Assembly (NCBI RefSeq): GCF_010669225.1 | Contig: NZ_CP048627.1 | Span: 1,253,292 to 1,317,291 of the forward strand | DNA length: 64,000 nucleotides | Direction: 5' to 3' | From: Megamonas funiformis | GTDB lineage: Bacteria; Bacillota; Negativicutes; Selenomonadales; Selenomonadaceae | In this document: in pieces, positions 25,675 through 35,257 of the stretch | Layout: every line of letters starts with the position of its first letter | Position numbering within the stretch: the first letter of the stretch is position 1 | Translations under genes and position numbers: made by a program | The notes under the pieces: model-generated | Databases searched by the model: none | What the model saw: only the letters and a program-made list of their open reading frames with translations | Told to the model about the DNA's origin: nothing

Positions 25675-26127
25675 TTAATTAAGCATATCCTGTAATCTTT
25701 TCATTATATCTTCTACAGCAGATATAGGTTTTACTACTATAAAAATATTATCATCACCTGCTACTGTACCTATGATTTCAGGCCATTTAGCATAATCTAA
25801 AGTAGAAGCTACTGCATTAGCTGCACCAGGAAGAGTTTTTACTACAATGATATTTTCACTGAAGTTCAAACCAACTACAGAATCTCTAAATAAATTTAAT
25901 AAACGATTTTTAGAATACATCAATTCCTTATCTGTAGGATAAGCATAACGATATCTTCCATCGCCTGTAGGAACTTTTATTAGCATTAACTCTTTAATAT
26001 CACGAGAAACAGTAGCTTGTGTTACTACTATATGTTGTTCTCTTAGAGCATTTGCTAATTCTTCTTGTGTTTCAATAACGGAGTGTTCAATAATTTCCTT
26101 AATTCTTGCATGGCGTGTAGCTTTCAT
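25675..26127 (-). CDS. argR: Arginine repressor ArgR
   Basis: A 150-residue hexameric regulator. The N-terminal winged helix includes QEELANALREQHIVVTQATV and SRDIKELMLIK; the C-terminal domain has GTVAGDDNIFIVVK, which binds arginine. It represses arginine biosynthesis and may activate catabolism. Its start overlaps the end of the methyltransferase gene by four bases. Confidence 0.95.
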   Translation of the reverse strand: MKATRHARIKEIIEHSVIETQEELANALREQHIVVTQATVSRDIKELMLIKVPTGDGRYRYAYPTDKELMYSKNRLLNLFRDSVVGLNFSENIIVVKTLPGAANAVASTLDYAKWPEIIGTVAGDDNIFIVVKPISAVEDIMKRLQDMLN

Positions 26128-26714
26128 GCATATTCACCAACTTTCTCAATCCAACATAATGCTGGAGCATTAAAATTATGATTTATCATTTTATACCAAC
26201 CTACTGTAAAAGATTTTTTAGGTAAATCCTTTACAAATAGTTTTATAGACTGATACTCTTTTGAGCCTTCTTCATGACCTGGATACATAACAATTGCAAC
26301 ATAACCATTTATATTTAAATTGTTTAAGATTTTATCTATGGTCTTTAATGTTGTATCGTCTTTTGTCGTGAATTTATGATCTCCACCTGGTAAATATCCC
26401 AGATTGAAGATAGCTATATCTATTTTTGTCTGTATATAGTTATCAATATTTTCATGTGAATCATGAATAAATGATATATTTTCTAGTGGTAAATTTATAT
26501 TATCTTTATTTTTTATTAATAAAGCTTTTGTATTTTCTATAGCTTCTTTTTGGATATCGAATGCATATATCTGAGCATTATTTAAGGCATTTTGAGCTAG
26601 AAACAGTGTATCATTGCCATTTCCAGCTGTAGCATCAACTATTATTTTTGCTTCATTTAATCTATCTTTTAATAAGCAATGTGCTAACTGAATTGAGTTA
26701 CTGAGCTTTTGCAT
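26124..26714 (-). CDS. mnmM: MnmM (YtqB-family) tRNA methyltransferase
   Basis: A 196-residue class I SAM methyltransferase. Motif I is VDATAGNGNDTLFLA, and NLGYLPGGDHKFTT with VMYPGHEEGSKE are the distinctive blocks of the YtqB/rRNA_methylase family. YtqB is now known as MnmM, which methylates the aminomethyl group at wobble uridine 34. Part of the recN-argR block. Confidence 0.85.
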   Translation of the reverse strand: MQKLSNSIQLAHCLLKDRLNEAKIIVDATAGNGNDTLFLAQNALNNAQIYAFDIQKEAIENTKALLIKNKDNINLPLENISFIHDSHENIDNYIQTKIDIAIFNLGYLPGGDHKFTTKDDTTLKTIDKILNNLNINGYVAIVMYPGHEEGSKEYQSIKLFVKDLPKKSFTVGWYKMINHNFNAPALCWIEKVGEYA

Positions 26715-26758
26715 GGAAAATTCCTCTTTTATTATAATTTAAAATAAAAATCTATCTA

Positions 26759-27613
26759 TTATAAACAGAGTTTATTCATAAATGTTTGATAGAAATTTTT
26801 ATCTTCAAATCTAACTATCTGTGCTGGAAAATTCGCTTTTTCAATTATAATTTCATCATCTGGCTCAATATCAACGCCTTCTTGTCCATCTAATGTTAAG
26901 TTTACGCTTCTCTTTGTCATACTAATGATATTGATGATATTCAAAGTGACTTTTTCACTTTCATCAATAACCATAGGGCGAATGAAGCAAGAATGTGGGC
27001 ATATTGGTGTCAATATAATTCCTTTTACTTTAGGATTTACAATTGGTCCGCCAGCAGATAGAGAATATGCTGTTGAACCTGTAGGAGTCGATATTATCAA
27101 TCCATCAGCTTTATAATTTGTTACCATATAATCATTGATAGCTACACCAAAATGTAGCATACGTGATACACCGCATTTACTTACAACTACATCATTTACA
27201 GCACTGCCAATATAGTTTATTTTCCCTTGTCTTTTTATATATGCAGACAACATTAATCGCTCTTCTATTTTATATTGTCTATTGATGATTTTTGTCAGTT
27301 TGGCTTCAATTTCTCCTGGTTCAATATCTGCTAAAAATCCTAAATGTCCAATATTAATACCACATACAGGTATACCATTTTTAGCCAGTCTTCTACAAAG
27401 ACCTAATAAAGTACCATCTCCACCGATGCTAATCGCCATATCAATATATTCTTTTTCAATGTTTTGATTGATTAATTCTTCATGATAGAAAAATTTACCT
27501 TCTTTTGGCGGTAATAATAATTCAATATTATATTGATTAGCAAATTTTATTACTCTTTCTAAAATCTCCCCAGCTCCTGATTTAGTTACATTAGGATAAA
27601 TAGCTATTCTCAT
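26759..27613 (-). CDS. nadK: NAD kinase
   Basis: A 284-residue enzyme phosphorylating NAD to NADP. The GGDGTLLGLCR motif carries the catalytic Asp, and PTGSTAYSLSAGGPIV the NAD-binding site. Length is normal. It lies 14 bp behind tlyA. Confidence 0.95.
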   Translation of the reverse strand: MRIAIYPNVTKSGAGEILERVIKFANQYNIELLLPPKEGKFFYHEELINQNIEKEYIDMAISIGGDGTLLGLCRRLAKNGIPVCGINIGHLGFLADIEPGEIEAKLTKIINRQYKIEERLMLSAYIKRQGKINYIGSAVNDVVVSKCGVSRMLHFGVAINDYMVTNYKADGLIISTPTGSTAYSLSAGGPIVNPKVKGIILTPICPHSCFIRPMVIDESEKVTLNIINIISMTKRSVNLTLDGQEGVDIEPDDEIIIEKANFPAQIVRFEDKNFYQTFMNKLCL

Positions 27614-27627
27614 TAAATATTGTCCCC

Positions 27628-28437
27628 CTATTTATCTAATTGTGCATGTGCTTTTTGTACAATATCTTTTATCAAATTGTCATCAATATTACTTTGATGT
27701 TGTTTATCTAAATCTAATAAAATTAAATATTCAATATTTCCTTCTGGCCCTTTTACTGGAGAATATGTCAATTCTCTAGGTACAAATTCTAATTGTGTAC
27801 TTAAATCTACAATCTTTTTGATTACTTCCTCATGTACACTAGCTTCACGAACTACACCTTTTTTACCTACTTTATCTTTTCCTGCTTCAAATTGAGGTTT
27901 TATTAAAGCAACTATTTTACCATCATCGCTAAGTAAAGTTTTAGCTACAGGTAAAACTTTATCTAAAGAGATAAAAGCTACATCGATAGAAGCAAAGTTT
28001 ATAGGTTCACCTATATCTTCTGGTGTAACATAGCGAATGTTTGTTCTTTCCATATTCACTACACGTTCATCTGTACGCAATGACCATGCTAATTGTCCAT
28101 AGCCTACATCTATAGCAAAAACTTTTTTTGCTCCATTTTTCAAAGAACAATCTGTAAAACCACCAGTTGAAGCACCAATATCTGCTACAACTAAATCTGT
28201 TAAATCTAATTTAAATTCTTTGATGGCTTTCGCTAATTTTAAACCGCCACGGCTTACATATCCTATGCTATCACCTAAAACACGGATAACAGCATCTTCT
28301 TTTACCATAGTTCCCGGTTTATCTATTTTTTGACCATTAACTAATACTAAGCCTGCCATTATAGTTGTTTTTGCACGTTCTCGACTAGATACTAAATTTT
28401 GTTCTGTTAACATCACATCTAAACGTTTTTTTGCCAT
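27628..28437 (-). CDS. TlyA-family rRNA 2'-O-methyltransferase
   Basis: About 269 residues from ATG 28437 (AGGTG site; a GTG at 28446 lies inside it). The N-terminal S4 RNA-binding domain (AKKRLDVMLTEQNLVSSRER) is followed by a FtsJ-type methyltransferase domain with VVADIGASTGGFTDCSL and the KDKE-type residues. TlyA proteins methylate ribosomal RNA; some are called hemolysins for historical reasons. Eight bp separate it from dxs. Confidence 0.92.
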   Translation of the reverse strand: MAKKRLDVMLTEQNLVSSRERAKTTIMAGLVLVNGQKIDKPGTMVKEDAVIRVLGDSIGYVSRGGLKLAKAIKEFKLDLTDLVVADIGASTGGFTDCSLKNGAKKVFAIDVGYGQLAWSLRTDERVVNMERTNIRYVTPEDIGEPINFASIDVAFISLDKVLPVAKTLLSDDGKIVALIKPQFEAGKDKVGKKGVVREASVHEEVIKKIVDLSTQLEFVPRELTYSPVKGPEGNIEYLILLDLDKQHQSNIDDNLIKDIVQKAHAQLDK

Positions 28438-28454
28438 TAACTTCACACCTATTT

Positions 28455-30332
28455 CTATTCTTCAAAATCTTTTATTGTTTGTATTATATCTTCACTTGTT
28501 AATTTACATTCTTTCAATAATTCATTGCGTGTACCTTGCTCTATAAATTCATCTGGTATACCCATGCGAATTACTGGTTTATATATTTTATTTTGATTTA
28601 ATAATTCTAAAATAGCACTGCCAAAACCGCCAGCTAATATACCTTCTTCAATTGTTACTACGTATTTTACTTTTTTAACTATATTTAAAATTAATTCTTC
28701 ATCTAATGGTTTTATAAAGCGAGCATTAATAACGCTACAATTTATATTTTCTAATGATAATTTTTCACTAGCTACCATAGCTTCTTTTACCATTGAACCA
28801 ACAGCTATTATTGCTACTGTAGCATTTTCCTTATCTTGTAAAATTTCGCCTTTGCCTAAAGGTAAAATCTCTACATCTTCTTCAATTGGAACACCACAAG
28901 CGTTTCCTCGTGGATAACGTATGCTACATGGACAATTATATTCCACTGCACTAAATACCATTTGACGAAGTTCATTTTCATCTTTTGGTGCCATAACTAC
29001 CATATTTGGTATTTGACGCATATATGCTATATCAAATACACCATGATGAGTTGGGCCATCTTCACCAACAAGCCCTGCTCTATCTAAACAAAATACTACT
29101 GGTAATTTTTGTAAACATATATCATGGATAACCTGATCATAAGCACGTTGAGCAAAAGTTGAATATAATGCTACAAATGGACGTTTACCGATACAAGCTT
29201 GACCGCCAGCAAATGTTACAGCATGTTCTTCTGCGATACCTACATCAAAAAATCTCTTAGGGTAAACATCAGCAAATTTTTGTAAACCTGTGCCTGATGG
29301 CATAGCTGCTGTAATCGCTGTTATATTTTTATTTTTGGCGGCTAAATCTATCAATGCTCTACTAAAAACAGCAGTATACGTAGGTACAATGCTATTAGAA
29401 GCTATAGGTAGTCCTGTCAATACATCAAATTTACCAATACCATGGAATTTAGATGGATTATTTTCTGCTGGTAAATAGCCATGACCTTTTTTAGTCTGTA
29501 CATGAATGAGTACTGGACCATCAATATTTGCTTTAACCTTTTCAAAAACATTTATCAAATCAGTTAAACTATGACCATTTAATGCTCCGATATAATTAAA
29601 ACCTAAAGCTTCAAAAATACCACCAGGAACAATGGCATTTTTTACACCATCTTTTACATAATTAGCTGTTTTTAAAACAGAACCACCTATTTTGGGTATA
29701 TTACCCAAAATACGCTGAATATCTTTTTTGGCACGTTTATACTTTTCATCAATGCGAATAAGTGACAAATACTCTGATAACGCACCTACATTTTGTGAAA
29801 TAGACATTTCATTATCATTTAAAATGACTATTAGTTTACGCTTAGACATTCCTGCATTATTCAAGCCTTCAAATGCTTCGCCACCAGTCAGAGCGCCATC
29901 ACCAATAATAGCAATTACATTATAATCTTCATTGTCTAAATCACGAGCAACTGCCATACCTAATGCCGCTGAAATTGATGTGCTAGCATGACCTACACCA
30001 AATGCATCATATTCACTTTCAAAACGATTTGGAAAACCTGTTATGCCATCTTTTTGTCGCAATGTAGAAAATTTTTCTAATCTGCCAGTTAAAATTTTAT
30101 GTGCATATGCCTGATGACCAACGTCCCAAACAAATTTATCTCGTGGACAAGAAAAGACTTTATGCAAAGCTAAAGTAAGTTCTACTGTTCCTAAACAAGG
30201 AGCTAAATGACCGCCATTTTGAGCTACTGTTTTTATAATTAATTCTCTAATTTGCGTGGCTACAATTTCTAACTGAGTTTCAGATAAATATTTTAGCTCT
30301 GCCGGAGAATGTATTTGCTCTAAAATATTCAT
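28455..30332 (-). CDS. dxs: 1-deoxy-D-xylulose-5-phosphate synthase
   Basis: About 625 residues from ATG 30332 (GAAAGAG site; the frame opens at GTG 30341). A thiamine-diphosphate transketolase-like enzyme making DXP from pyruvate and glyceraldehyde phosphate. GHASTSISAALGMA and GDGALTGGEAFEGLNNAG form the ThDP/Mg site; the pyrimidine domain has GIAEEHAVTFAGG. It feeds isoprenoids (ispA follows upstream in the operon) and thiazole (thiG in this window). Confidence 0.95.
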   Translation of the reverse strand: MNILEQIHSPAELKYLSETQLEIVATQIRELIIKTVAQNGGHLAPCLGTVELTLALHKVFSCPRDKFVWDVGHQAYAHKILTGRLEKFSTLRQKDGITGFPNRFESEYDAFGVGHASTSISAALGMAVARDLDNEDYNVIAIIGDGALTGGEAFEGLNNAGMSKRKLIVILNDNEMSISQNVGALSEYLSLIRIDEKYKRAKKDIQRILGNIPKIGGSVLKTANYVKDGVKNAIVPGGIFEALGFNYIGALNGHSLTDLINVFEKVKANIDGPVLIHVQTKKGHGYLPAENNPSKFHGIGKFDVLTGLPIASNSIVPTYTAVFSRALIDLAAKNKNITAITAAMPSGTGLQKFADVYPKRFFDVGIAEEHAVTFAGGQACIGKRPFVALYSTFAQRAYDQVIHDICLQKLPVVFCLDRAGLVGEDGPTHHGVFDIAYMRQIPNMVVMAPKDENELRQMVFSAVEYNCPCSIRYPRGNACGVPIEEDVEILPLGKGEILQDKENATVAIIAVGSMVKEAMVASEKLSLENINCSVINARFIKPLDEELILNIVKKVKYVVTIEEGILAGGFGSAILELLNQNKIYKPVIRMGIPDEFIEQGTRNELLKECKLTSEDIIQTIKDFEE

Positions 30333-30353
30333 ATATAACACTCTTTCTTTAGT

Positions 30354-31232
30354 TTATTTATTTCTAGTAATTAAATAATCTACTAAAGCTCTTAAAAATT
30401 CAGCATTCTCGCCAAAATCTACTAAAGACGCTTTTGCTTTATCCACAGCTTCTTGCGCTAAAGCTTTTGCACTTTCTAATGAACCCAAAGTAACATATGT
30501 GGATTTATGATTTTTTTCATCACTACCTACAGGCTTTCCTATAGTTTTTTCATCACCAACAACATCTAAAACATCATCAGTAATTTGAAAAGCCAATCCA
30601 AATTGACGAGCATATTCTGTCAAATTAGCTAATTGTTTTTCATCAGCACCAGCCAAAATAGCACCAGAACGAATAGCAGCACAAAATAATGCACCTGTTT
30701 TGGCAGCATGCATTTGTTTTAAAGTCTGTATATCTATTTTTTTGTTTTCTGATTGCATATCTATTACTTGACCGCCGACCATACCTTCTGCACCAGCAGC
30801 CTTGCTCATTTCAGTGATAATTTTTACTTTAGTTTCTGCATCTACATTTTTATCAGTGGCAATTATTTCAAATGCCATAGTGAGCAGCGCATCACCTGCT
30901 AAAATGGCTAAAGCTTCACCAAAAACTTTATGATTAGTAAGTTTTCCTCTGCGATAATCATCATTATCCATTGCTGGCAAATCATCATGTATTAAAGAAT
31001 ACGTATGAATAAACTCTATTGATGTTGATAATCTCAAGAATTTTTCACCATCAACACCTAAAGCATCAGCTGCAGCCATTATTAAAATAGGCCGAAGTCT
31101 TTTTCCACCAGCCATTAAACTATAATTCATAGCTTTAGCTAAATCTTTATTGAGTGCCATATTTTCTGTATAAATCTCATTTAATTGCTGATTTATTAAA
31201 TCCATTTTTCTTTGCATGTAAGATTTCATCAT
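30354..31232 (-). CDS. ispA: Polyprenyl (farnesyl) diphosphate synthase
   Basis: A 292-residue trans-prenyltransferase. The first Asp-rich motif is DDLPAMDND and the second is in FQITDDVLDVVG; residue pattern fits farnesyl or geranylgeranyl diphosphate synthases. It adjoins xseB with no gap and precedes dxs by 12 bp, the common xseAB-ispA-dxs order. Confidence 0.93.
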   Translation of the reverse strand: MMKSYMQRKMDLINQQLNEIYTENMALNKDLAKAMNYSLMAGGKRLRPILIMAAADALGVDGEKFLRLSTSIEFIHTYSLIHDDLPAMDNDDYRRGKLTNHKVFGEALAILAGDALLTMAFEIIATDKNVDAETKVKIITEMSKAAGAEGMVGGQVIDMQSENKKIDIQTLKQMHAAKTGALFCAAIRSGAILAGADEKQLANLTEYARQFGLAFQITDDVLDVVGDEKTIGKPVGSDEKNHKSTYVTLGSLESAKALAQEAVDKAKASLVDFGENAEFLRALVDYLITRNK

Positions 31233-31472
31233 TTAATAATCACCTTCTATATCTAATTTCTTTTCAATTATTTTATTATCTTTTACATCAACTTCTGCAT
31301 ATATAGCATCTTTCGCTCTATTTAATTCATCTAAACAGAAAGCTGATAATTTCATACCTTCATTATATTTATCTATTAATTCATTTAATGGAATATCTCC
31401 AGCTTCTAATTGATTTACAATTTCTTCTAAAGTTTCCATAGCATTTTCAAAAGTTAATTTTTTTCTAGCCAT
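31233..31472 (-). CDS. xseB: Exodeoxyribonuclease VII small subunit
   Basis: A 79-residue helical protein with the family motif LEEIVNQLEAGDIPLNELID. It partners XseA in degrading single-stranded DNA. Normal length, 10 bp after xseA. Confidence 0.93.
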   Translation of the reverse strand: MARKKLTFENAMETLEEIVNQLEAGDIPLNELIDKYNEGMKLSAFCLDELNRAKDAIYAEVDVKDNKIIEKKLDIEGDY

Positions 31473-31482
31473 GAGAAAAACC

Positions 31483-32685
31483 TCATTTTTCTTTTATTTG
31501 TACAATTTTAGTTTCAACAGTACCATCACTAAGCTCGATATTTAGTGATTTATCCATATCTATATCTTTTATATTTTTTATATATTTATCATCTTGTTTT
31601 ACGATACTAAAACCTCTTTGTAATACATTTAGAGGATTTAATACTTTTAATTTTTCGGCAATAACTTCCATTTGATGAAATTTATTCACATATTTATCAG
31701 TTACTACTTTATTTAAACGCTCATTTAAAAAATCTAATTCTTGTTGTCTACTTTGCAATAAACGTTCTTTATCGCTAAAAATACTATGTTTCCATAATAA
31801 ATTAAATTTATTTTCTTTGATTGAAAAAAGATTATATGCTTTATATCTACAATCTCTTTTTAAACTTTCAATATAATTTACTAATGCATCTTTTTCTACA
31901 ACAGCTAATTCTGCTGCTTGAGAAGGTGTTGCTGCTCTTACATCACTTACTAAATCAGATAAAGTATAATCTGTTTCATGACCTACTGCTGAAATTATAG
32001 GAATTTTTGAAGCAAATATCGCACGAATTACATTTTCTTCATTAAACGCCCATAAATCCTCAAGTGAGCCACCACCTCGTCCAATGATAATCACATCAAC
32101 TGGACATTTTTTATTAAAAAATTCTATTCCTTGAACAATTTCTTTACTTGCGTTTTCGCCTTGTACCAAGACAGAATATAAAAGGATTTTCACCAAAGGA
32201 TTTCTTCTTTTGGCTACATGGCAAATATCTTTAATAACTGCTCCCGTTCTTGATGTTACAACACCTATGCGCCTAGGATAAAATGGTAATTGTTTTTTAT
32301 ATTTACTATCAAATAAACCTTCATCATTCAATTTATTTTTTAATTGTTCAAAAGCTAATGCAAGTTCACCTATACCTTCAGGCGCTAAATTTTGCACATA
32401 TAATTGATATAAGCCATCTTTTTCATAAATTGAAATATATCCACTTGCAATTACCTTCATTCCATTTTGCGGAGCAAAACGAAACTTCATAGCATTAAAA
32501 CGAAATGCTACACATTTTATACTAGCTAAATTATCTTTTAAAGTAAAATAACAATGTCCAGAAGAATGGACTTTAAAATTAGATATTTCTCCCTTTAACA
32601 TGATATTTTGCAAAATAATATCATCATCAAATTGTTGTCGTAAATATTTATTTAATTGACTTACTGTGTAAATTTTTCCTGCCAT
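31483..32685 (-). CDS. xseA: Exodeoxyribonuclease VII large subunit
   Basis: A 400-residue subunit with an N-terminal OB fold (ISNFKVHSSGHCYFTLKD) and catalytic-core segments RIGVVTSRTGAVIKDI and DVIIIGRGGGSLEDLWAFN. The C-terminal region is coiled coil. A terminator lies between it and nusB, so it may have its own promoter or depend on read-through. Confidence 0.94.
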   Translation of the reverse strand: MAGKIYTVSQLNKYLRQQFDDDIILQNIMLKGEISNFKVHSSGHCYFTLKDNLASIKCVAFRFNAMKFRFAPQNGMKVIASGYISIYEKDGLYQLYVQNLAPEGIGELALAFEQLKNKLNDEGLFDSKYKKQLPFYPRRIGVVTSRTGAVIKDICHVAKRRNPLVKILLYSVLVQGENASKEIVQGIEFFNKKCPVDVIIIGRGGGSLEDLWAFNEENVIRAIFASKIPIISAVGHETDYTLSDLVSDVRAATPSQAAELAVVEKDALVNYIESLKRDCRYKAYNLFSIKENKFNLLWKHSIFSDKERLLQSRQQELDFLNERLNKVVTDKYVNKFHQMEVIAEKLKVLNPLNVLQRGFSIVKQDDKYIKNIKDIDMDKSLNIELSDGTVETKIVQIKEK

Positions 32686-32702
32686 TATATCCTCATATAA
32701 AT

Positions 32703-32730
32703 AAAAATGCCAGGCTGTAACTAGCCTGGC
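32703..32730 (-). terminator. Terminator between nusB and xseA
   Basis: GCCAGGCT (32709-32716) pairs with AGCCTGGC (32723-32730), T-rich downstream on the minus strand. It splits the block into two transcripts or acts as an attenuator. Confidence 0.85.
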
Positions 32731-32742
32731 AAATAAACATTG

Positions 32743-33138
32743 TTATTTAATCATTGAGCCCAAAATACCATTAACAAAACGGGCAGAATCATCTGTACCG
32801 AATTTTTTGGCTAATTCGACAGCTTCATTGATTGCTATATTAGGCACCAGTTTATCTGAACTGAATTTCATTTCAAATATAGCCAGACGAACGATATTTC
32901 TGTCAATACCTGACATACGTTCGATTTTCCAGTCTTTAGACTTTTCCGCTATCATTTTATCAATAGACTCTAAATTTTCTCTAGTACCACTAACTAATAT
33001 TCTTACAAAATCACAATCAGCTTCATGAAGTTTTTTATGTGATAATACATTTTCAATAGCACTATCTACTTCACATTCATTAAAATCTAATTGAAATAAT
33101 GACTGTAATGCGATTTCTCTCGCTTGTCTGCGACTCAT
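32743..33138 (-). CDS. nusB: Transcription antitermination factor NusB
   Basis: A 131-residue all-helical protein with RRQAREIALQSLFQLD at the N-terminus and NEAVELAKKFGTDDSARFVNG near the end. It binds boxA RNA with NusE for rRNA antitermination. It ends the asp23-amaP-DUF2273-nusB run. Confidence 0.95.
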   Translation of the reverse strand: MSRRQAREIALQSLFQLDFNECEVDSAIENVLSHKKLHEADCDFVRILVSGTRENLESIDKMIAEKSKDWKIERMSGIDRNIVRLAIFEMKFSSDKLVPNIAINEAVELAKKFGTDDSARFVNGILGSMIK

Positions 33139-33156
33139 ATAAAAAACTAGCTCCTT

Positions 33157-33408
33157 TTACCAACGACGTGAATAAGGTGGTAAGATTTTTTGGATTTTAT
33201 ATAAGATATTATCTGAAAACTCATCATCTTTATCTATTAAATTACCTACATAAAGACCTATTCCCATACAAACTATTACAAATAAAGTAGTGAATAAACC
33301 AAATATAAGTATAGCTAAAGAAATTATAAATCCTAAAATAACACCAATAGTTCTACCACAATGTTCATGTAATTGATATTTGATAAAATTTAAAATATAT
33401 TCTTTCAT
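33157..33408 (-). CDS. DUF2273 small membrane protein
   Basis: An 83-residue protein with two adjoining membrane helices (GVILGFIISLAILIFGLF and TLFVIVCMGIGLYVGNLID) and a charged tail. DUF2273 genes are usual partners of amaP and asp23, and probably help anchor Asp23 at the membrane. Confidence 0.85.
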   Translation of the reverse strand: MKEYILNFIKYQLHEHCGRTIGVILGFIISLAILIFGLFTTLFVIVCMGIGLYVGNLIDKDDEFSDNILYKIQKILPPYSRRW

Positions 33409-33428
33409 TGTGCACCTCAGCTAAAACT

Positions 33429-34004
33429 TCATACAACGCGCTTTTTGTTGTTAGTAGAATTATTAGATATGCTTTCTACATTGATATCAATTTTAGCCTT
33501 TTCAATACCGATATATTTATTTAAATATATATCGAGTTGTTGTTTTATTTCATCACTAATTGATACAATATTGCTTTCTTCACCAACAATTAATTTTAGC
33601 TTGAAATTAGGTATTAAAGTTTTATCTTTGGTTGGTGCCTTAGTCATTTTCAATCTTACTTTAACATCACGGACCCCTGTAATAGAACGGGCAATCTTAT
33701 CAGCCATATCTTTTAGTGCTGTTAAGGAGATATTAACCTCTCCCATTTTCCCTTGCACAATTACAGCCTCATTTGTTGATACATCATTACTATGTGTAGA
33801 TAAACTCTGTATTAATAAATATAGACTACAAATAAAAATGACTACTGCAACCACTACAGTTTCCATGCGACTACATAAATACAAGAACTCATTCCAAATT
33901 TGAGCATCGGGAATAAATCTAGCGAATAATACCATAGTCAAAATAGAAACTGCACCAAATGCCAAAGCGTAAAAGAACAGGATGATACGATTTATAACGC
34001 TCAT
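33429..34004 (-). CDS. amaP: Alkaline-shock membrane anchor protein AmaP
   Basis: A 191-residue protein with two N-terminal membrane helices and a cytoplasmic Asp23-like half. In Staphylococcus AmaP tethers Asp23 to the membrane. The C-terminal pattern with YLNKYIGIEKAKIDINVES is like the Asp23 paralogue domain. It lies 20 bp after the asp23-like gene. Confidence 0.85.
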   Translation of the reverse strand: MSVINRIILFFYALAFGAVSILTMVLFARFIPDAQIWNEFLYLCSRMETVVVAVVIFICSLYLLIQSLSTHSNDVSTNEAVIVQGKMGEVNISLTALKDMADKIARSITGVRDVKVRLKMTKAPTKDKTLIPNFKLKLIVGEESNIVSISDEIKQQLDIYLNKYIGIEKAKIDINVESISNNSTNNKKRVV

Positions 34005-34024
34005 ACTACTCCTCTTTCTTATAC

Positions 34025-34414
34025 TTAGCGAACGCGTACTTCTTCAGTTTTTACATCTTCTGGGAAACCAACGCCTTGAACATGTACATTAACTTCAACA
34101 GTGCTAAGACCTGTCATATTTTCAATAGCTGCTTTTACAGCTTCTTGTACATTTAATGCGATATCTGGAATACGTACGCCGTATTTTACGATGATATAAA
34201 GATCAATAGCTGCTTCTTTTTCGCCAACTTCAACTTTTACACCTTTAGAGAAATTTTTACGACCTAAAATTTCTGCGATACCACCAGCGATACCACCACT
34301 CATGCCTGCTACGCCTTCAACTTCTGTAGCAGCAAGACCTGCTATAATACTTACTACTTCGTCTGCAATGCGGATAGTACCTAATGCATTATTGATTCCT
34401 TTTTTTTCGTCCAT
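34025..34414 (-). CDS. Asp23/Gls24 family envelope stress protein
   Basis: A 129-residue cytoplasmic protein containing the family core IRIADEVVSIIAGLAATEVE and VKYGVRIPDIALNVQEAVKA. Such proteins respond to cell-envelope or alkaline stress and polymerise under the membrane through AmaP. First gene of the asp23-amaP-DUF2273-nusB run. Confidence 0.92.
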   Translation of the reverse strand: MDEKKGINNALGTIRIADEVVSIIAGLAATEVEGVAGMSGGIAGGIAEILGRKNFSKGVKVEVGEKEAAIDLYIIVKYGVRIPDIALNVQEAVKAAIENMTGLSTVEVNVHVQGVGFPEDVKTEEVRVR

Positions 34415-34571
34415 GTTAAATCCTCCTTTGAAACTAAAGCAGTCTATATTGTTTTAGTTTTTATTATTAAATCAATTATAACAAAAAATTCATAAATATA
34501 CAACTAACAGCTTCATTAAGAAGTTATTAAAAAATAACTAGTATTTTAAAATTATAAATCAAAATAAAATA

Positions 34572-34608
34572 TAAAAATTGCACCTTTCCAAAATTAGAAA
34601 GATGCAAT
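34572..34608 (-). terminator. Terminator after efp
   Basis: ATTGCA...CTTTC pairs with GAAAG...TGCAAT (34577-34608, one mismatch), with a T-rich tail on the minus strand. Confidence 0.8.
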
Positions 34609-34626
34609 TCCTATTTTTTAATTTAA

Positions 34627-35184
34627 TTAAGCACGTTCGATATAGTTACCAGTACGAGTATCAATTCTTAATACGTCGCCTTCGTTAACGAAAAGTGGTA
34701 CACGAACTTCATAACCAGTTTCAACTTTTGCCATTTTAGTAGCACCAGTTGCAGTATCACCTTTAACGCTTGGTTCACATTCAACAACTTCAAGATTTAC
34801 AGAGTTTGGTAAAGTAATACCAATGATATTGCCTTTGAAAGACTGTAAGCTAATATCCATGTTTTCTTTTAAGAAGTTTAATGCACTACCTAATTGTTCT
34901 TTTGTAAGTTCAATCTGATCATAAGTTTCATTATCCATGAAAGTGTACATACCATCTGCTTCATATAAATACTGCATAGCTCTAGTTTCTACATGAGCTG
35001 CTGGTAATTTTTCATTAGGGTTAAAAGTACGTTCTACAACTGCACCAGTCTGTACGTTTTTAATTTTTGTACGAACGAAAGCTGCACCTTTACCTGGTTT
35101 TACATGTTGGAAATCAACAATCTGCCATACACCGTTATCAATTTCAAGTGTAAGACCTGTACGGAAATCACTGCTGGAAATCAT
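34627..35184 (-). CDS. efp: Translation elongation factor P
   Basis: A 185-residue three-domain protein that relieves ribosome stalling at polyproline. The KOW-like start [20 protein letters not shown] and the loop [17 protein letters not shown], whose Lys in the PGKG turn is the modification site, are clear. Xaa-Pro aminopeptidase gene upstream, as in Bacillus. Confidence 0.97.
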   Translation of the reverse strand: MISSSDFRTGLTLEIDNGVWQIVDFQHVKPGKGAAFVRTKIKNVQTGAVVERTFNPNEKLPAAHVETRAMQYLYEADGMYTFMDNETYDQIELTKEQLGSALNFLKENMDISLQSFKGNIIGITLPNSVNLEVVECEPSVKGDTATGATKMAKVETGYEVRVPLFVNEGDVLRIDTRTGNYIERA

Positions 35185-35257
35185 TAAAACATTCCTCCAA
35201 AATATATTATCTAATTTATTTATATAATGTGAAATACCCGACTCTCAATTATTGCGG